Source: Opisthorchis felineus (taxonomy: Eukaryota > Platyhelminthes > Trematoda > Opisthorchiida > Opisthorchiidae). Taken from it: a stretch of 64,000 bases of DNA. This document shows positions 27,001 to 39,000 of this stretch, one piece after another (position 1 is the stretch's first letter; each line of letters starts with the position of its first letter). The DNA lies in the NCBI GenBank assembly GCA_004794785.1, contig SJOL01009857.1, positions 228,175 to 292,174 on the forward strand, read 5' to 3'. Made by a program: the position numbers and the translations under genes. The notes under the pieces are model-generated. The model made no database searches, had not been told where the DNA came from, and saw nothing but the letters and a program-made list of their open reading frames with translations.

Positions 27001-30000
27001 TGTGCCGCTATTGACTTGGTGTACCCATCGTCTCAGCAGTTTCTTGGTTGTCCAAGCCTTCGATGGGTAACTGACTCTCGCGTAGTTTCCTTAAGTTGCG
27101 TGCCCACATTTCCTTTCGGACGAATAGCGAAGGTGGTTTTTCCTCATATCGTTGTTTGAGGTTGTCATTATTCAGCACGCCCGCGGTTTGAAATTGATTA
27201 GAATTACTAAACCAATCATCACCCCGCCCACACGTGTCAGCGTTCACTGCAGAACACCAGTTAACAAACCATTCCCGTTCAGCTCCCAGGCTCACTAGTC
27301 AGTACAAAGATTGGGCATCGATAGTAACTAATGAAGACTGAGCTTAGCGTCCGGTCATTCTAGGTTGCTGTTACTTAACAAAATTCAGCTGCTGTGCTGA
27401 GTAGTACCTGTGTCTATTGATTCCTAAAAAGTGGTCCGTACTAGGGAGTAATAGGGCCAAAATTGCCGAAGGTCTCCGGTCCTTCTGAGGTTTTTAATTT
27501 CGTCCATCTGTCTAGTGATAAAGTTCACCCGATTAAGATGAAATACCTCTTAGCACTGGGGAGGGTTCTCGTTCGGAAAGAGTACAAAACGTCAAGGTTT
27601 GTTGGATGTGATGCGTGGACCGACCTCAAACCAACCACCGACATTTGTCCATTGGGACCATATCTGCCTTGAAACTCGCCCAGTTACTGGTTTTAATTGA
27701 ACCTCTTTAAGTATTATTTTTGGCTGCCTGAACAACGTCTGGCAGAATCAGGGGAGTCTGTGAACCCGCATGCAACTGCTAGTCTCCATCACTCTTTGCT
27801 CATGTTTCATTTGTCGAAAGTTTCAAATACAGATTGCCTACCGCTGTGGAAACAATGTGCTGTAGGTTAATGAAGTTACCTGCATTTTGTCTACAAAAGT
27901 TCAGTTTCAAAAACATATTTTTCTTACTGAATAGCGGTACCTGATAATCAACTGGTCCTTGTCCGGTATTACCTCTCTTTACTCTCCCCCTTTTCAGTCA
28001 ATCCAAATTTCCACATCCGGCCTGAACTTGCGGATAAAGTTAGCTATCGTCTGGTGCTCGCGCAGGATTTCTCTCCTGACCAACTCCCCGGACTGACCGA
28101 GTTGCACGACGCGTGTTTTAAAAAGCCGCTGACTGACGTTCATATCGGTTGGTCCATTCGTCTGTATTCACGTGATCCGCGCCTTCGCTCACCAGATTCC
28201 GAGGTTAGTTGAATTTCTCTGGTTACTTCTGACCCTGGTTTACTCGTTTGATTCCCCCCTCTAAGGTAGGGTACCAATAATTTTTCGCAGCTCACAGGTA
28301 CTCCACAATTACTTCAGCACATTACGGTAGCTTCTGTTCCCCTTTCAGTTTCAGGAGTACTTGTGTCCGCCCACACATCGTGGCACAGTTGGCAATTAGT
28401 TGTCTGTGCTATTTCCATAACCATTTAAGCGAAGGAATCATTTTTTGTATCTGATCAGGCCTCCGCATATATATAGGCTTAAAATTCACGCACTAATATG
28501 TCGAGCATGAGGATGAATCTAAGAAAAGGATCACCTCGAATGTCTCGACAACATCTATGGACAACGTGTAAACAGTTGCTGTTTATGAAGTGCATCTGCG
28601 TTGAGAGCCCATCGGACTATTGGGCCAGGTTAGCTTCTGTTTGTGTTATTTAAAGACCGCAAAGAGTTTTCGTTATGCTGGGATCAGCCTGTTGGAACTC
28701 ATTTGGGAACAAGGACGCGTTCCAGTAAAGTGGCGCCAACCATTCACGGCACTTTCGTTGAAAAGGTATCAAACTGACTGTTCCAACTACGGATGTATAT
28801 GCCTTATGTTTGTCATAAAATGGCTACTAGCTTCCATAGAACTCCGGCATGTGAGATAAGAAACCGAGAGCGTCAAGCGGAATTCCCCATCTTTACATCA
28901 AATGTTTGAGCAGCGTCACACTTATTGCCAACCAACAACCACTGTTCCCTTGACATAAAGTGATCTCGCCTGTGGATAGAATAACCCTTGTATGGTGGAC
29001 ACATGAACAAAGGGAGGAGTACTCTTGGAATTTGCTGATACATATCCCCTCTTTTTCAAAACTTTTGATCGTGTGGGAGTTTACAGTGAATTGTCAGCAA
29101 GTTTTCCCACAACTGGTGGCGTCTGCCTGAGTTGCCGTTTGTCTCTTCTTTCGTTTAACTTTGTCAATACTACAGTCAAGGCCGGACAATCTAGAAGTCC
29201 ATTAGTGGACAATGCAGGCGACATTGTTTTGTCAGTCGACGGTCACCATTTTGCACAATCCACCCTAAGTAGAACATCGAGAATACTCCATTGTTGTCGA
29301 GTTCATCTTGCACCCCTCAAATTCAGTCTTGCTTCGTGGATTCCAAAGCCATTTGTGTACCTTTGAAACTTAAGGCCGAAAAAATGGAGTTTTTTGATCG
29401 GGTTACATGTTCGAGCAGCTATAATGCAGCAATTGTACTGTGACAGGTGAGGTCACTGCACGCGCCGGTAATGCGCGGACAATGTTTGGTAACTGACATC
29501 GTTTACACCGTTGAAACCGAATTTCCTTGATACTAAACCACTGTTTATACAACTACACTTTATGCTTGCGAATCTAAGCCCTTCCCATTAGTAGACCATT
29601 CAAGCATCCGATCACCGGTGCCTTCGTAGTTTATCGGCAGTTAGCTGGTCTCTAGTTGTCCGCAACGAAGTGCTGCATAAGGGAGTACATATCGGCGAAT
29701 CGGAATCGCCAAAGCTGTAAGACTTGTCAGGCTCAGCTTGTTGGGACATATTCTACGCGGTCCAACGTTTCCAAACCCTTTCTGGCGATAACCTTGCCTC
29801 GGACGGTTTACGACATTACTGCGCAACGGAAGCAGTTACAGTCAAATCGGGTGGTATGGGGGTCTTCGAACCTTTCAAGTTGGGATCCACCTTATTCTGC
29901 TCGCACGTGGTTCGAAACCCTACAGGACATCACACGTAACCGATCCCAGTGGCTGGCGTGCTGTCACTTCCCAGCTGAATTACCTCGCTAAATTTTGTAT

Positions 30001-33000
30001 CGTTGTGCACTGAGCTTCCGTTGGGTAAGGTTTACAAACTATGCTGGGTCAATTCCACTAATGGCGTCTTACTCTCTTGTAAGGCCCATTGTTGCTGCTG
30101 TAAACAACTTGTTCCAGATCGTGATCCCTGAGGATATATGTCTTCTTTGCACTAGGTTTACATGCTTTCCCTTTCTTCTCACTTTTTGCTAAGACGTTCT
30201 TTCCTCGTGATTGAATAGCATTTGGGTGCCTGCAGTGGCGGTCGACCTGCGGACCTGCACAAATCGCGATCCAGTGCCTACCAAGACCGAGCTGTTCCAT
30301 GTCGCTCTTGACTCAGCCAGATTTAGTTGTCCTCCGAGGTGACAACGCCATCCTTAACATGATGTAGGAATCAATTTGGTTTGAATTCCCTCAGGGAAAG
30401 GCCTGAAGCTTCTTTCCTTGCTGTGTCCTGTTTAGAGAGGATTACACTTGCTGGATAAGTTGTGACTTTGCTTCCCAAAGAGAGCAAGCGAGCTGAGATA
30501 TATCACATTTGTCCACTTCATAGGAATAGCCGAGAATGATCAGGAAGCTCGTGCTTTCGTCTCTTTGCGAATCATCTGGGCGGATGTTTATCTCCATTGT
30601 GGTTTGCGGCTTATCAGCAGCACCAGCACCTGTGTGTCTAGGCCAAATGTGAAACTCCTAGCACAGTGGTTTCTTATTTTGTTTACCATCCACAGGTAAT
30701 GTCCACTGGATTTTCTCATTCTTTACTGTTCAACCCCTCTAGTATTTCATTCCTTTGCACGCCGGTCCCCTTGTATGTGGTTCAACGTTCGTGATCGCAC
30801 CAGTTTTCACCATCCTCGTTGTACTGTGTGCTTGTCCAAAAAGTACTCTCACTCTCCCGTCAGTCAGAAGTGATCTTTTTTCGCAAAGGCCTATACTTGA
30901 CGTCGGGTGGCCACAATTCACACATGTTATTTCGGTGCTCATCCATCTCTTTGTGGGTTATCCACAACCACAGCAACGTGGCTTGGCCTTACAACCTGAG
31001 GGTCCCGTCAACGTGGCAGTTTTACCAACATCTTTTTCCATGCTTTACACGGAATCCTCATTCGTTGACTTGCTTTCGGTTATTCAGAAGGTTTCTCGTG
31101 TTTCCTGCGCCTAGCAGGGCACTCTACCAAGACACACAACCAGGTCTGCTCATGTTACATTAAAACTTCGGTCAAGTAGACAATAAAAATGTGTTACTTA
31201 CTCAGATGTGGCATGCCGGTAGCTTGTTGTTTATGAGCGTTGTCGAATTTTATGGCCATTCTGACCAGTGACATTTGTAGCGAGGCATTAGTGTTACTCA
31301 CTGATGTTATGCTGTCGATGATGATGATGGTGATGACATTTGCATGATTTCTCAGTATTCTTGAAGAGCAATTTGATGTGTCTTGTGAAGCGTTTTTGTG
31401 TATAAGATCGGAACAACACACGACATGTATTTGTCAGTCATATGTACCAGATGACTGTCCCTTTTTCGGCTGCGCTTTCATCTTCCAGCAGACTACATAT
31501 TGCGACTAGAAAATTAACCTATTTCTTCAAGTACCGTTTGTTTGCTGCCCCCATAAACCGTCAAAGTGGTGCAGGAGCGTCTCCACCAAACCAGAAACCC
31601 AATTTATTCCTCGGAGTTGTTATGCCTCGCCTTGTTTTGGAGTGTTGTGCAAGGTTCCAGTTTGCAGGAGAATTTTTTGTCAGATCGATCGTGCGGTATT
31701 AGGAAGTATCAGTGGGTTGATTGTTCTCATCTCGTTTAATGGGCAGTCGCATTTATGAGCGTGTATCAGTGCTACAAAGCGAGCACCCCTACGACAGTAT
31801 TGATGCATTTTCAATAGGTAAACCTTTTAAGCATTGGTGTTTGTTTCCGTTCTGCCCATAAGAAATGCAGTCTTTCAATCAAAAGAACGATCCTGGAGTC
31901 ACTGATACATGCGACAGAGTGATATCTGAGCTTAGTAGTCGATTGCTAATTGGTATAAACTTTGATGTAAACGATAGATCTGTCCCTTGTGTCCTCATTA
32001 CCAGGTCAAACCAGGTACTCATGACGGGCGTCTTCACGTTGTTCAGTGGATCCAGGAGATGGATAAGAGACAGCATTCAGTGTTCGAAAATACTCGGCGT
32101 GGTAAAGAGGCAGTGCCTACCTCCAGTCATGGAGTACATACTGCATTGGCTGGTCACAGGAAGCCCCGAGAATTGGCCTAGAGTTACGTCTTCGCCACCG
32201 TCAAGAAGCTGACATGATTACTAATTCACAGCGATGAACTCATCGTGTAGAATTTTCTTGACGGTTCAATGAACAATTGTTTGGTATCCTCACAACCACT
32301 GTTCCGAAATGTCACCACCTTACGAGAAATCACCGGTTCGCTCAGGCCAAACTTCTCACCGTGCACAAATTTTAAGCAGCTGAGATTCATTTGATACTGA
32401 GTACGGGCTACAGAATCGACGCGCTTATCGGAATGCAATGTTGCGCGCACATTTCGTGAGTCCATAAACTAGGTCGGCTAACCCAGTTCGGCAAGTTCCG
32501 TCTGTATCACGTGGTTGATACGTGCAGGTCTGGAAATCCCTAACGCTGCTCGACGGTTTTGCCCGGTTTTGCCTGCTTGGACGGCCGATGAGACGGAACA
32601 ACACGATTAATCCGTCTGCGGTTTCACTGCCGTAATTTATTTCGTACTACAATGGAATGGGAAGAATTTCTTGCGCCAATGTCAATCGCTCGGGGTCACC
32701 CGGTCCATCTGGTACTGGACAGGCGAGCGCAGATGGCGATACTGTATGGGAAGTGTCGTTACGACGTAAACGAGGCTGCGCGTCGGTTCGACACAACTAC
32801 TGCAATCATGCGGCCCGTAACCGGAAAATATGTTCGAGGATTTGTGGTGAAATAGTGGCTCAGTGTTTGGAGTGCGAATTTACTGACTGGAAGGTCCGTG
32901 GTTCGAACCGGACCTCTGCATCTCGATTTCTCCCGTCTAGACTTGGGCAACCTGGTAGTATCCCATCCCTCGTACGTCCTTCGGGTGGTATCGCAGCTAA

Positions 33001-36000
33001 GCACCGAATAGTGTTAAAGTCGAATGATTTTTTTAAACAAATGTCTCATACACGCTGCCAAGGCACGCGACCAGCTCGTAGATCTGCACAAACTGCACAT
33101 GGCAATCCAGTGTCTGCTCCATTGCAGGACTCCGTAGCGTACATTGAAATCGAACTGGTCCATGTCGCTCTTGATCGTACTCAACTAGGCGATAACGCCA
33201 TCCTCAACACCGTGTAGGGGCCAAGGGTTGTTTGGTGATTTCGGCATCGTTCCTGTGCGACAGACAACCAGACCATTGCAGACGCTGTCGTTGAAGAAGT
33301 TGAGAGAGGTGATGTAGGTCATGACAACGTTTTCGGATCTCATCATTGGACACTTCTAGATTGCGAATTCTCACGTTTTCAGAAACCAGCTTTCGGATGT
33401 CGTCTGCCCGTAGATATCATGTTTGCGGTCATAAATCAGGACCAGGCGGTGGACCACGCTGAAGACCCGTATTTTCATGCGTAAACTAATCCGTTTTTTC
33501 ACAAGACCAAGTTCAGTTGTTTGAAGGTTATCCGATGGTTGTCCTTTGGGCAAGAAGGCAGAACCAAGCTATTTGAATTGAGCAACCTGCTGGATTATTC
33601 CATCTCATATTGAGAGGCTTGATGGCCACGCCAGTGGAGTAAAACCTGGTTCTTGACGTTTTGATTTTCAATCTTCCGAGTGCTGCGTCGTGAGTAAGAT
33701 TATTCGCCACACGTTAGAGTTCTTCCAAGTCGTTACCTAACAGAACGAGAGCATCAGCATATTTCAATTCAGGTTTGGGGACCTAACTGGACGACAGAGT
33801 ATCCAATTTTCGCAGTAAGTCGGAATTCCTCAACAGGGACTACATCTTAGCAGGTCACATGGAAGCATTTCAGCAGGGTGCAAAGGACGATATTGCTTGT
33901 TTCCGAAGACACCAACGCCGACCATACCGAGGTGTTAGAAGGCACTAACAGTAGATGACTCGAAGAAAACAGACAGACCACACACTTACATCGATGATTT
34001 TCCTCCCCGTGGACTCTTTGAGCGATTGGGGTGACATTCTAAATAAAATGTTTGGAGGATCTCTTGGCAGTACAATACTTCGAAAAATACGCAGAATCCT
34101 GAAGGAACACCGAATTTGGATGTTTGATGAACTGCAGATTCAGCCTTTGCATTTAGACGTTTTGAATGTTGCTGCGGAATTTCTGCATTCTGTTTACCAA
34201 TGGACCGTCTTCCGTGTTAATAATAAATTTCGAAGACGTGGTATTGGGCCAGCTTCAACCCACATCGCCATAGGTCTATTGTGTTCAGAAAGGACTCGCC
34301 AATTTTCTGGCGCCGTTAGCACTGGCACAAAACTATCGATAATCTTTTCTACTGACTTCCGAATGATTTTCTTCATAGTCCAACCATACAAGCATCTCTT
34401 GCAAATTAAGTTGTTTCACAGACAGCCTAGCTGAATCTAACCAATACTGCTTGGTTTCACTACATTACATCCAAATTCTACGCGAATAGTTGAGTGACCA
34501 TGTGGCTTTTTTCACGGAGTGCCGATTTGCATCTTTCTGAAGCTGGCGATTTCAGCACAATTCATCGGGTGGTTCGCCTGATGTTTCTGCATAGGGGGTC
34601 GATGAAGATGTACGTCACCGGCATCTGTCGTATGCTTCTTCGCTCCTGCGTTACTATGACCTATGTGATGCGCTCAACAGTACATGTGGCCTGCGAGTGT
34701 CTGGACAGTTGAATGAGAGAGCGGCTCAACTGCGGCTGAACTGAGTGTAGACAAATGACGTTCGCTCGAGCGTGCACCTCATGGTTAATACCGTGTTAGG
34801 AACGACCAGCCCTACAGATGTTACAGAGCTCGAGAATACTCAGTGGTTAAGCCGCGAACTTGCTGACGGTTGTTCGAGTCCGACCCCGGCATTTCGACCA
34901 CTCTTGTCTAGGCTTGGGTAACCTGGCAGTATCTCAGGTCCCGTACCTTCTTCGGGTGGCTTGGCAGCTGGGCAACGAAAGGGTGTCACAGCTGAACGTT
35001 TATTTTTTCACTGCACATGTGAAAATGCTGCGAGAAGTGTTCAACGACACCGACGGAATTCAAATGTGCTGGATGGCACGTCACAAAATCTTCAGTGTGT
35101 GTATCAGGCAGCAGTCTGAATTCGGTTCGTGGTGGCTGTTAGTAGGTAACAGATTTTCAAGTCTGTGGAAGAGCAGCGTACAATAGAATCATTGCTTGTG
35201 TGTGTGTGTGTGTTTGTAGGGATTGAACTCTGAATTCCGAGTGAATCAATAACTCTTTTGCTGGTGATAGATTTAAAACGCTTTTGGTCTACTGATAAAC
35301 TCAGCAGACTTACACGAAAAACTGGCTTCATGCGCACATTTTGGAGTGTGCTTGGCACGCCAGCTTTTTCATTTTATTCGTGTGTGGATTTTACTTTCCT
35401 CTGTGGTATGGTTCTATGAGTTAAAACAAATGGACAGAAGTGTGGCATGAAAAATATCGTGAAAAATATCAAGATAGCCATTAATTCGATGGGCGCGAAA
35501 GTTTCAGTAAGCGATAAATCATGAAAGAGAACCACAGAGCTGAAGGCCTAGAAATTGCAGCGTTTGAGGTGTCATACATGTAGTTGAACCACTCAAGGCC
35601 CATTCATCTCAGCCCAACGGCAGGGCGAGTCATCTTGGCCATTTGCCCGATTTCCTACCTGTTACTCAAGGATCCAGGGAATACGACTGTGACGCTCGGT
35701 ACTTTTTGCTTTTCTCCGCTTCCGGTTTATTTATTGCTATCCCAGCTGGGAAGACGGCTGATTGGATGATGTATAATAAACTGGGTTGAAACAACCGATT
35801 GTTGGCCCCACCTTGGTTTGCACGAAGGGCCATAATCTACAAAAGCGATAAAGCCAGACTTTCACTGAATAGGTTGCGTGCAGCAGTTGGCGGCCCATAG
35901 ACATTTTTGGGGGAATGGTGCACATGTGCATGCCACCCTACTTCTCACGCAATTGCATTAGAACGTGACGATGTGCTGCAACAACCAGCGTGTGACCAAC

Positions 36001-39000
36001 CCACTATTGTCGGTCCGTTCGGCCTGGGATTTGTGAAGGTACCGTTGAAGCGCCAAACGAAACAAACAGTGCTCAAGTGAACCAGATTTAGTTTGTATTG
36101 ATACCTCCTGAGCTTGAACCCATCGTTTACTAGGTGCTTCTCACAAAATCTTCATCTCAGTTCCGTTGTCTTGAAAGTAATATTTTTTAGGTTTGTAGGT
36201 ACACTGCCATTTTGTACAATTTACGGGGTTGATAGCAATTGGATTTCTCGTCCGAGTATTTTGACACTATACTGTTAAACGCGCGGTCTTTCGGGACAAC
36301 AAACATCCTTTAAGCCTATGGCATCACTACCCTGTGTCTCTGGTAAGCCATTGTGAAAGTGTGAATGAAGTGTGTCGCATAAAATAAGCTACTCTGACTT
36401 ACTTCATCAGTTAGCTCGTAAAATGAAAGTTGGTGTATTTCGATGGTTATTCTACTGGGCAAGGATTTTTAGTAGCCTATAGGGATGCAACTAGTTAGCG
36501 CACAACTGTTTCCTCGTTGTGTATCCTGCGTTCGTTTACCGAGAAGGCTTGCTGTCTTCGTGTTTCTATGTGTCCGAATGCTCATGAAATCATCCGTGAG
36601 GTACTTTCTGCACCCTACCTGCTTTTCGGATTCCGTGTGTAGATCTATGAAATGTTAACCTCGGTTGATGGAGACTGTTGTTCACAAATCTTGGATCTTG
36701 GCAGCCCGTCGGAATCAATGCCCATCGACCCAGGATCATATCAGCTTCCAAAGCCTGGTGATAGTCCGGATGGCACAATAGGCCCCTACGTTTCCATGTC
36801 TAGCTCCATGACACCCATAACTAATCATCTGGCCTCTGCAACCACCCGGTGTAATGGATTTGCTGTCGGTGGTTCATCTCAACAACAAAGACATCTTAAT
36901 CTTCAGCAGCAAAACTGTAGGTCACCCAGCCCTAACAAACGTCGAAATCACTCAAAATCCGTTTTCCTGACCCATCAGCCTGGTGATCGTGTCCTCTTGT
37001 TGAGTTCCTACTCCCTTCCAGGACGTCAGGGTTGCCCTGTTGGACTAAATCTGGACACAGGCTTGACAGGAATATTTATTCTCCAGGCTGGACGACGTGT
37101 TCCGCAGTACCACACTTGGGCTTTGCATGGGTGAGTCCACCGATTTCTTCTGTCCTTTACTGCGCCTGTGCGCAACTTCTAATCAGTATTTTCTCAGCAT
37201 ATGGTGTCACTACGTTGACAGCTGGGACAATATTTCAGAGGTATGGACTTTTTAGGGTTGTTTAGCGATGTTTCAGTGCTTAGACCGGTCATTTCTGTGA
37301 CTCCACTTGTGGTATTTTATTGAAGCGCTAGTATTCAACAGTGGCATTGCTGTTCCTGTCACTAAAATAATGCAGGGTGCGTCGGATTAACCCGAGCTTG
37401 TCATAATGTGTGCTGTCATTTCTCACCGCCTGACCATCAAGCTATCAGAGTTGCTGGTCATGGCCAAACACAAAGAGACCTTTTGTGGACGACCTGTATC
37501 TCCAAGACGTCCGTGTTGCCTGCGTCAGTGAACTGATGCTCGAATGAACATAGGTGGCGGTTTCCCTTCAAAACGCCTTGCTTGGGCTGCTGTGATCCGA
37601 TACAGCATTAGAGCTGGCTCATCCGCGAACTGGTAGCAGTCACCAACAAGTAAATAGATGCCTGTGATTGGATGTTGGTTGGTGTATTAGAAGCAGTCCC
37701 TATTAAGTTCCATTCCATTGCTTTACATTCCCTACATTCCATGATGAATATCTCTTACACCATACAACCTCTGCAGTAGATTAACTGGGTATTCCGTCTT
37801 TTAAGCGTAATCTTGCAGATTTTAATCGATCTTTGAGGCCTGATAAGTCATTTACTACTGCAAAAAGTCAACCAATTGGCGAAATTTAGTGTTCGGAAAA
37901 TTTCCATAAGGCTCACGGCCAAAGAAAAGTGATCGGTAAAAGGTCATGTATATATATATATATATTCACCCTAATTTTCCATTAACTTGATTGCTGCTTA
38001 GCAGTTCTGTTGAAGATCACATTTGTCCAACCACAATCGGATTGAAATCAGGTAGCAGAATTGGGTTACCCTCTCTAGGCTCCAGATTCTGTTGGGTGTC
38101 TGATATTGTTTTCACTTGTCACTTGGCTATTCTGGAATCAGTGGAAAGTGCAGTTATTTCGGTACTACCAAAGTGGCAAAGTCCAAACATGAATACATAC
38201 CATTATGAGGTATTGGAAGTGGAAAATTTTGAAGGGAATTTCCCTGTTTTGGTGGATCAGTGTGATATCAGTTCAAGTCGAAAATCAGGATAGTCATAAA
38301 TATAGTCACTTTTTACTCGATTGTGAATCTCGTAGAAATTTGTGGGTACTGAGTGTCGACCCGTGAGCGTGTTTCGCGCCATTCACTGATTTGCCTATTT
38401 TCAGTATTCTAGGACCAAAATTACGTATATTACGGAGCCGAGACAGCTTAGTGGTTAAGGCGCGAACTCATTCATGGAAGGGTGCTTGGTTCAAACCCAG
38501 CCTCTGTATTTTGACTGCCCCTGTCTAGGCTTGGGCAACCTGGCAGTATCCTAGCCCTCGGGCTTCCTTCGGGTGGCATAGTAGCTATGCACTGATAGGG
38601 TGTTACGGATGAATAAAGATTATAAAAAAGATAATCGTTCAGCTGTAACACTCTTTCGGTGGCTAGCTGCCACCCACTTTCTATTCATTGTGTGACTACA
38701 ACGATTGCTTTATTACTTCGTGGAAATATACTGATAATTTGCTAAATTTCGCTTTCAAAAATTCGGTACGACCAGTTAGAACCGACGTTACCAGTTGGTA
38801 TTTCGTGTCAGGCGACTGTGGTTGAAGTGTTTCCGAAGGTTTCGAAATTCTCTACCCAACGATGCATTCTCAGTGAAGTTTTCACGGGAAGTGGCAAACC
38901 TCGTTTTTCCCGAATCGACCGCAGTTAGTCGCAGTCAATGAGGAAACTCCTTTGGATGCGCTCTTGACCCTGCAGACTGCAACCGGTAGAGATGAGATTT

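Larger units (their letters stand above)
2816..27997 (+). other. UBASH3 intron 4 (25.2 kb), repeat-filled
   Basis: Bounded by GTGAGT and CTCCCCCTTTTCAG; it joins two halves of the 2H-like domain in phase. It contains foldback elements, SINE copies, a reverse transcriptase remnant, GAT-rich short repeats and a hammerhead-bearing repeat, listed separately. Stretches 2.8-4.9, 12.1-16.3, 17.2-20.0, 21.6-23.7 and 23.9-26.9 kb show nothing I can name. Confidence 0.85.
28204..36642 (+). other. UBASH3 intron 5 (8.4 kb)
   Basis: Donor GTTAGT, acceptor GTGTGTAG. It contains a long sense-oriented reverse transcriptase remnant, an antisense one, two SINE copies and a GT microsatellite. The stretches 31.4-32.8 and 35.2-36.6 kb hold nothing recognised. 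Confidence 0.85.

Noticed and set aside
33955..34434. 159-codon plus-strand open frame in intron 5
   Set aside because: No recognisable domain, lies among retroelement debris, and composition is unremarkable.
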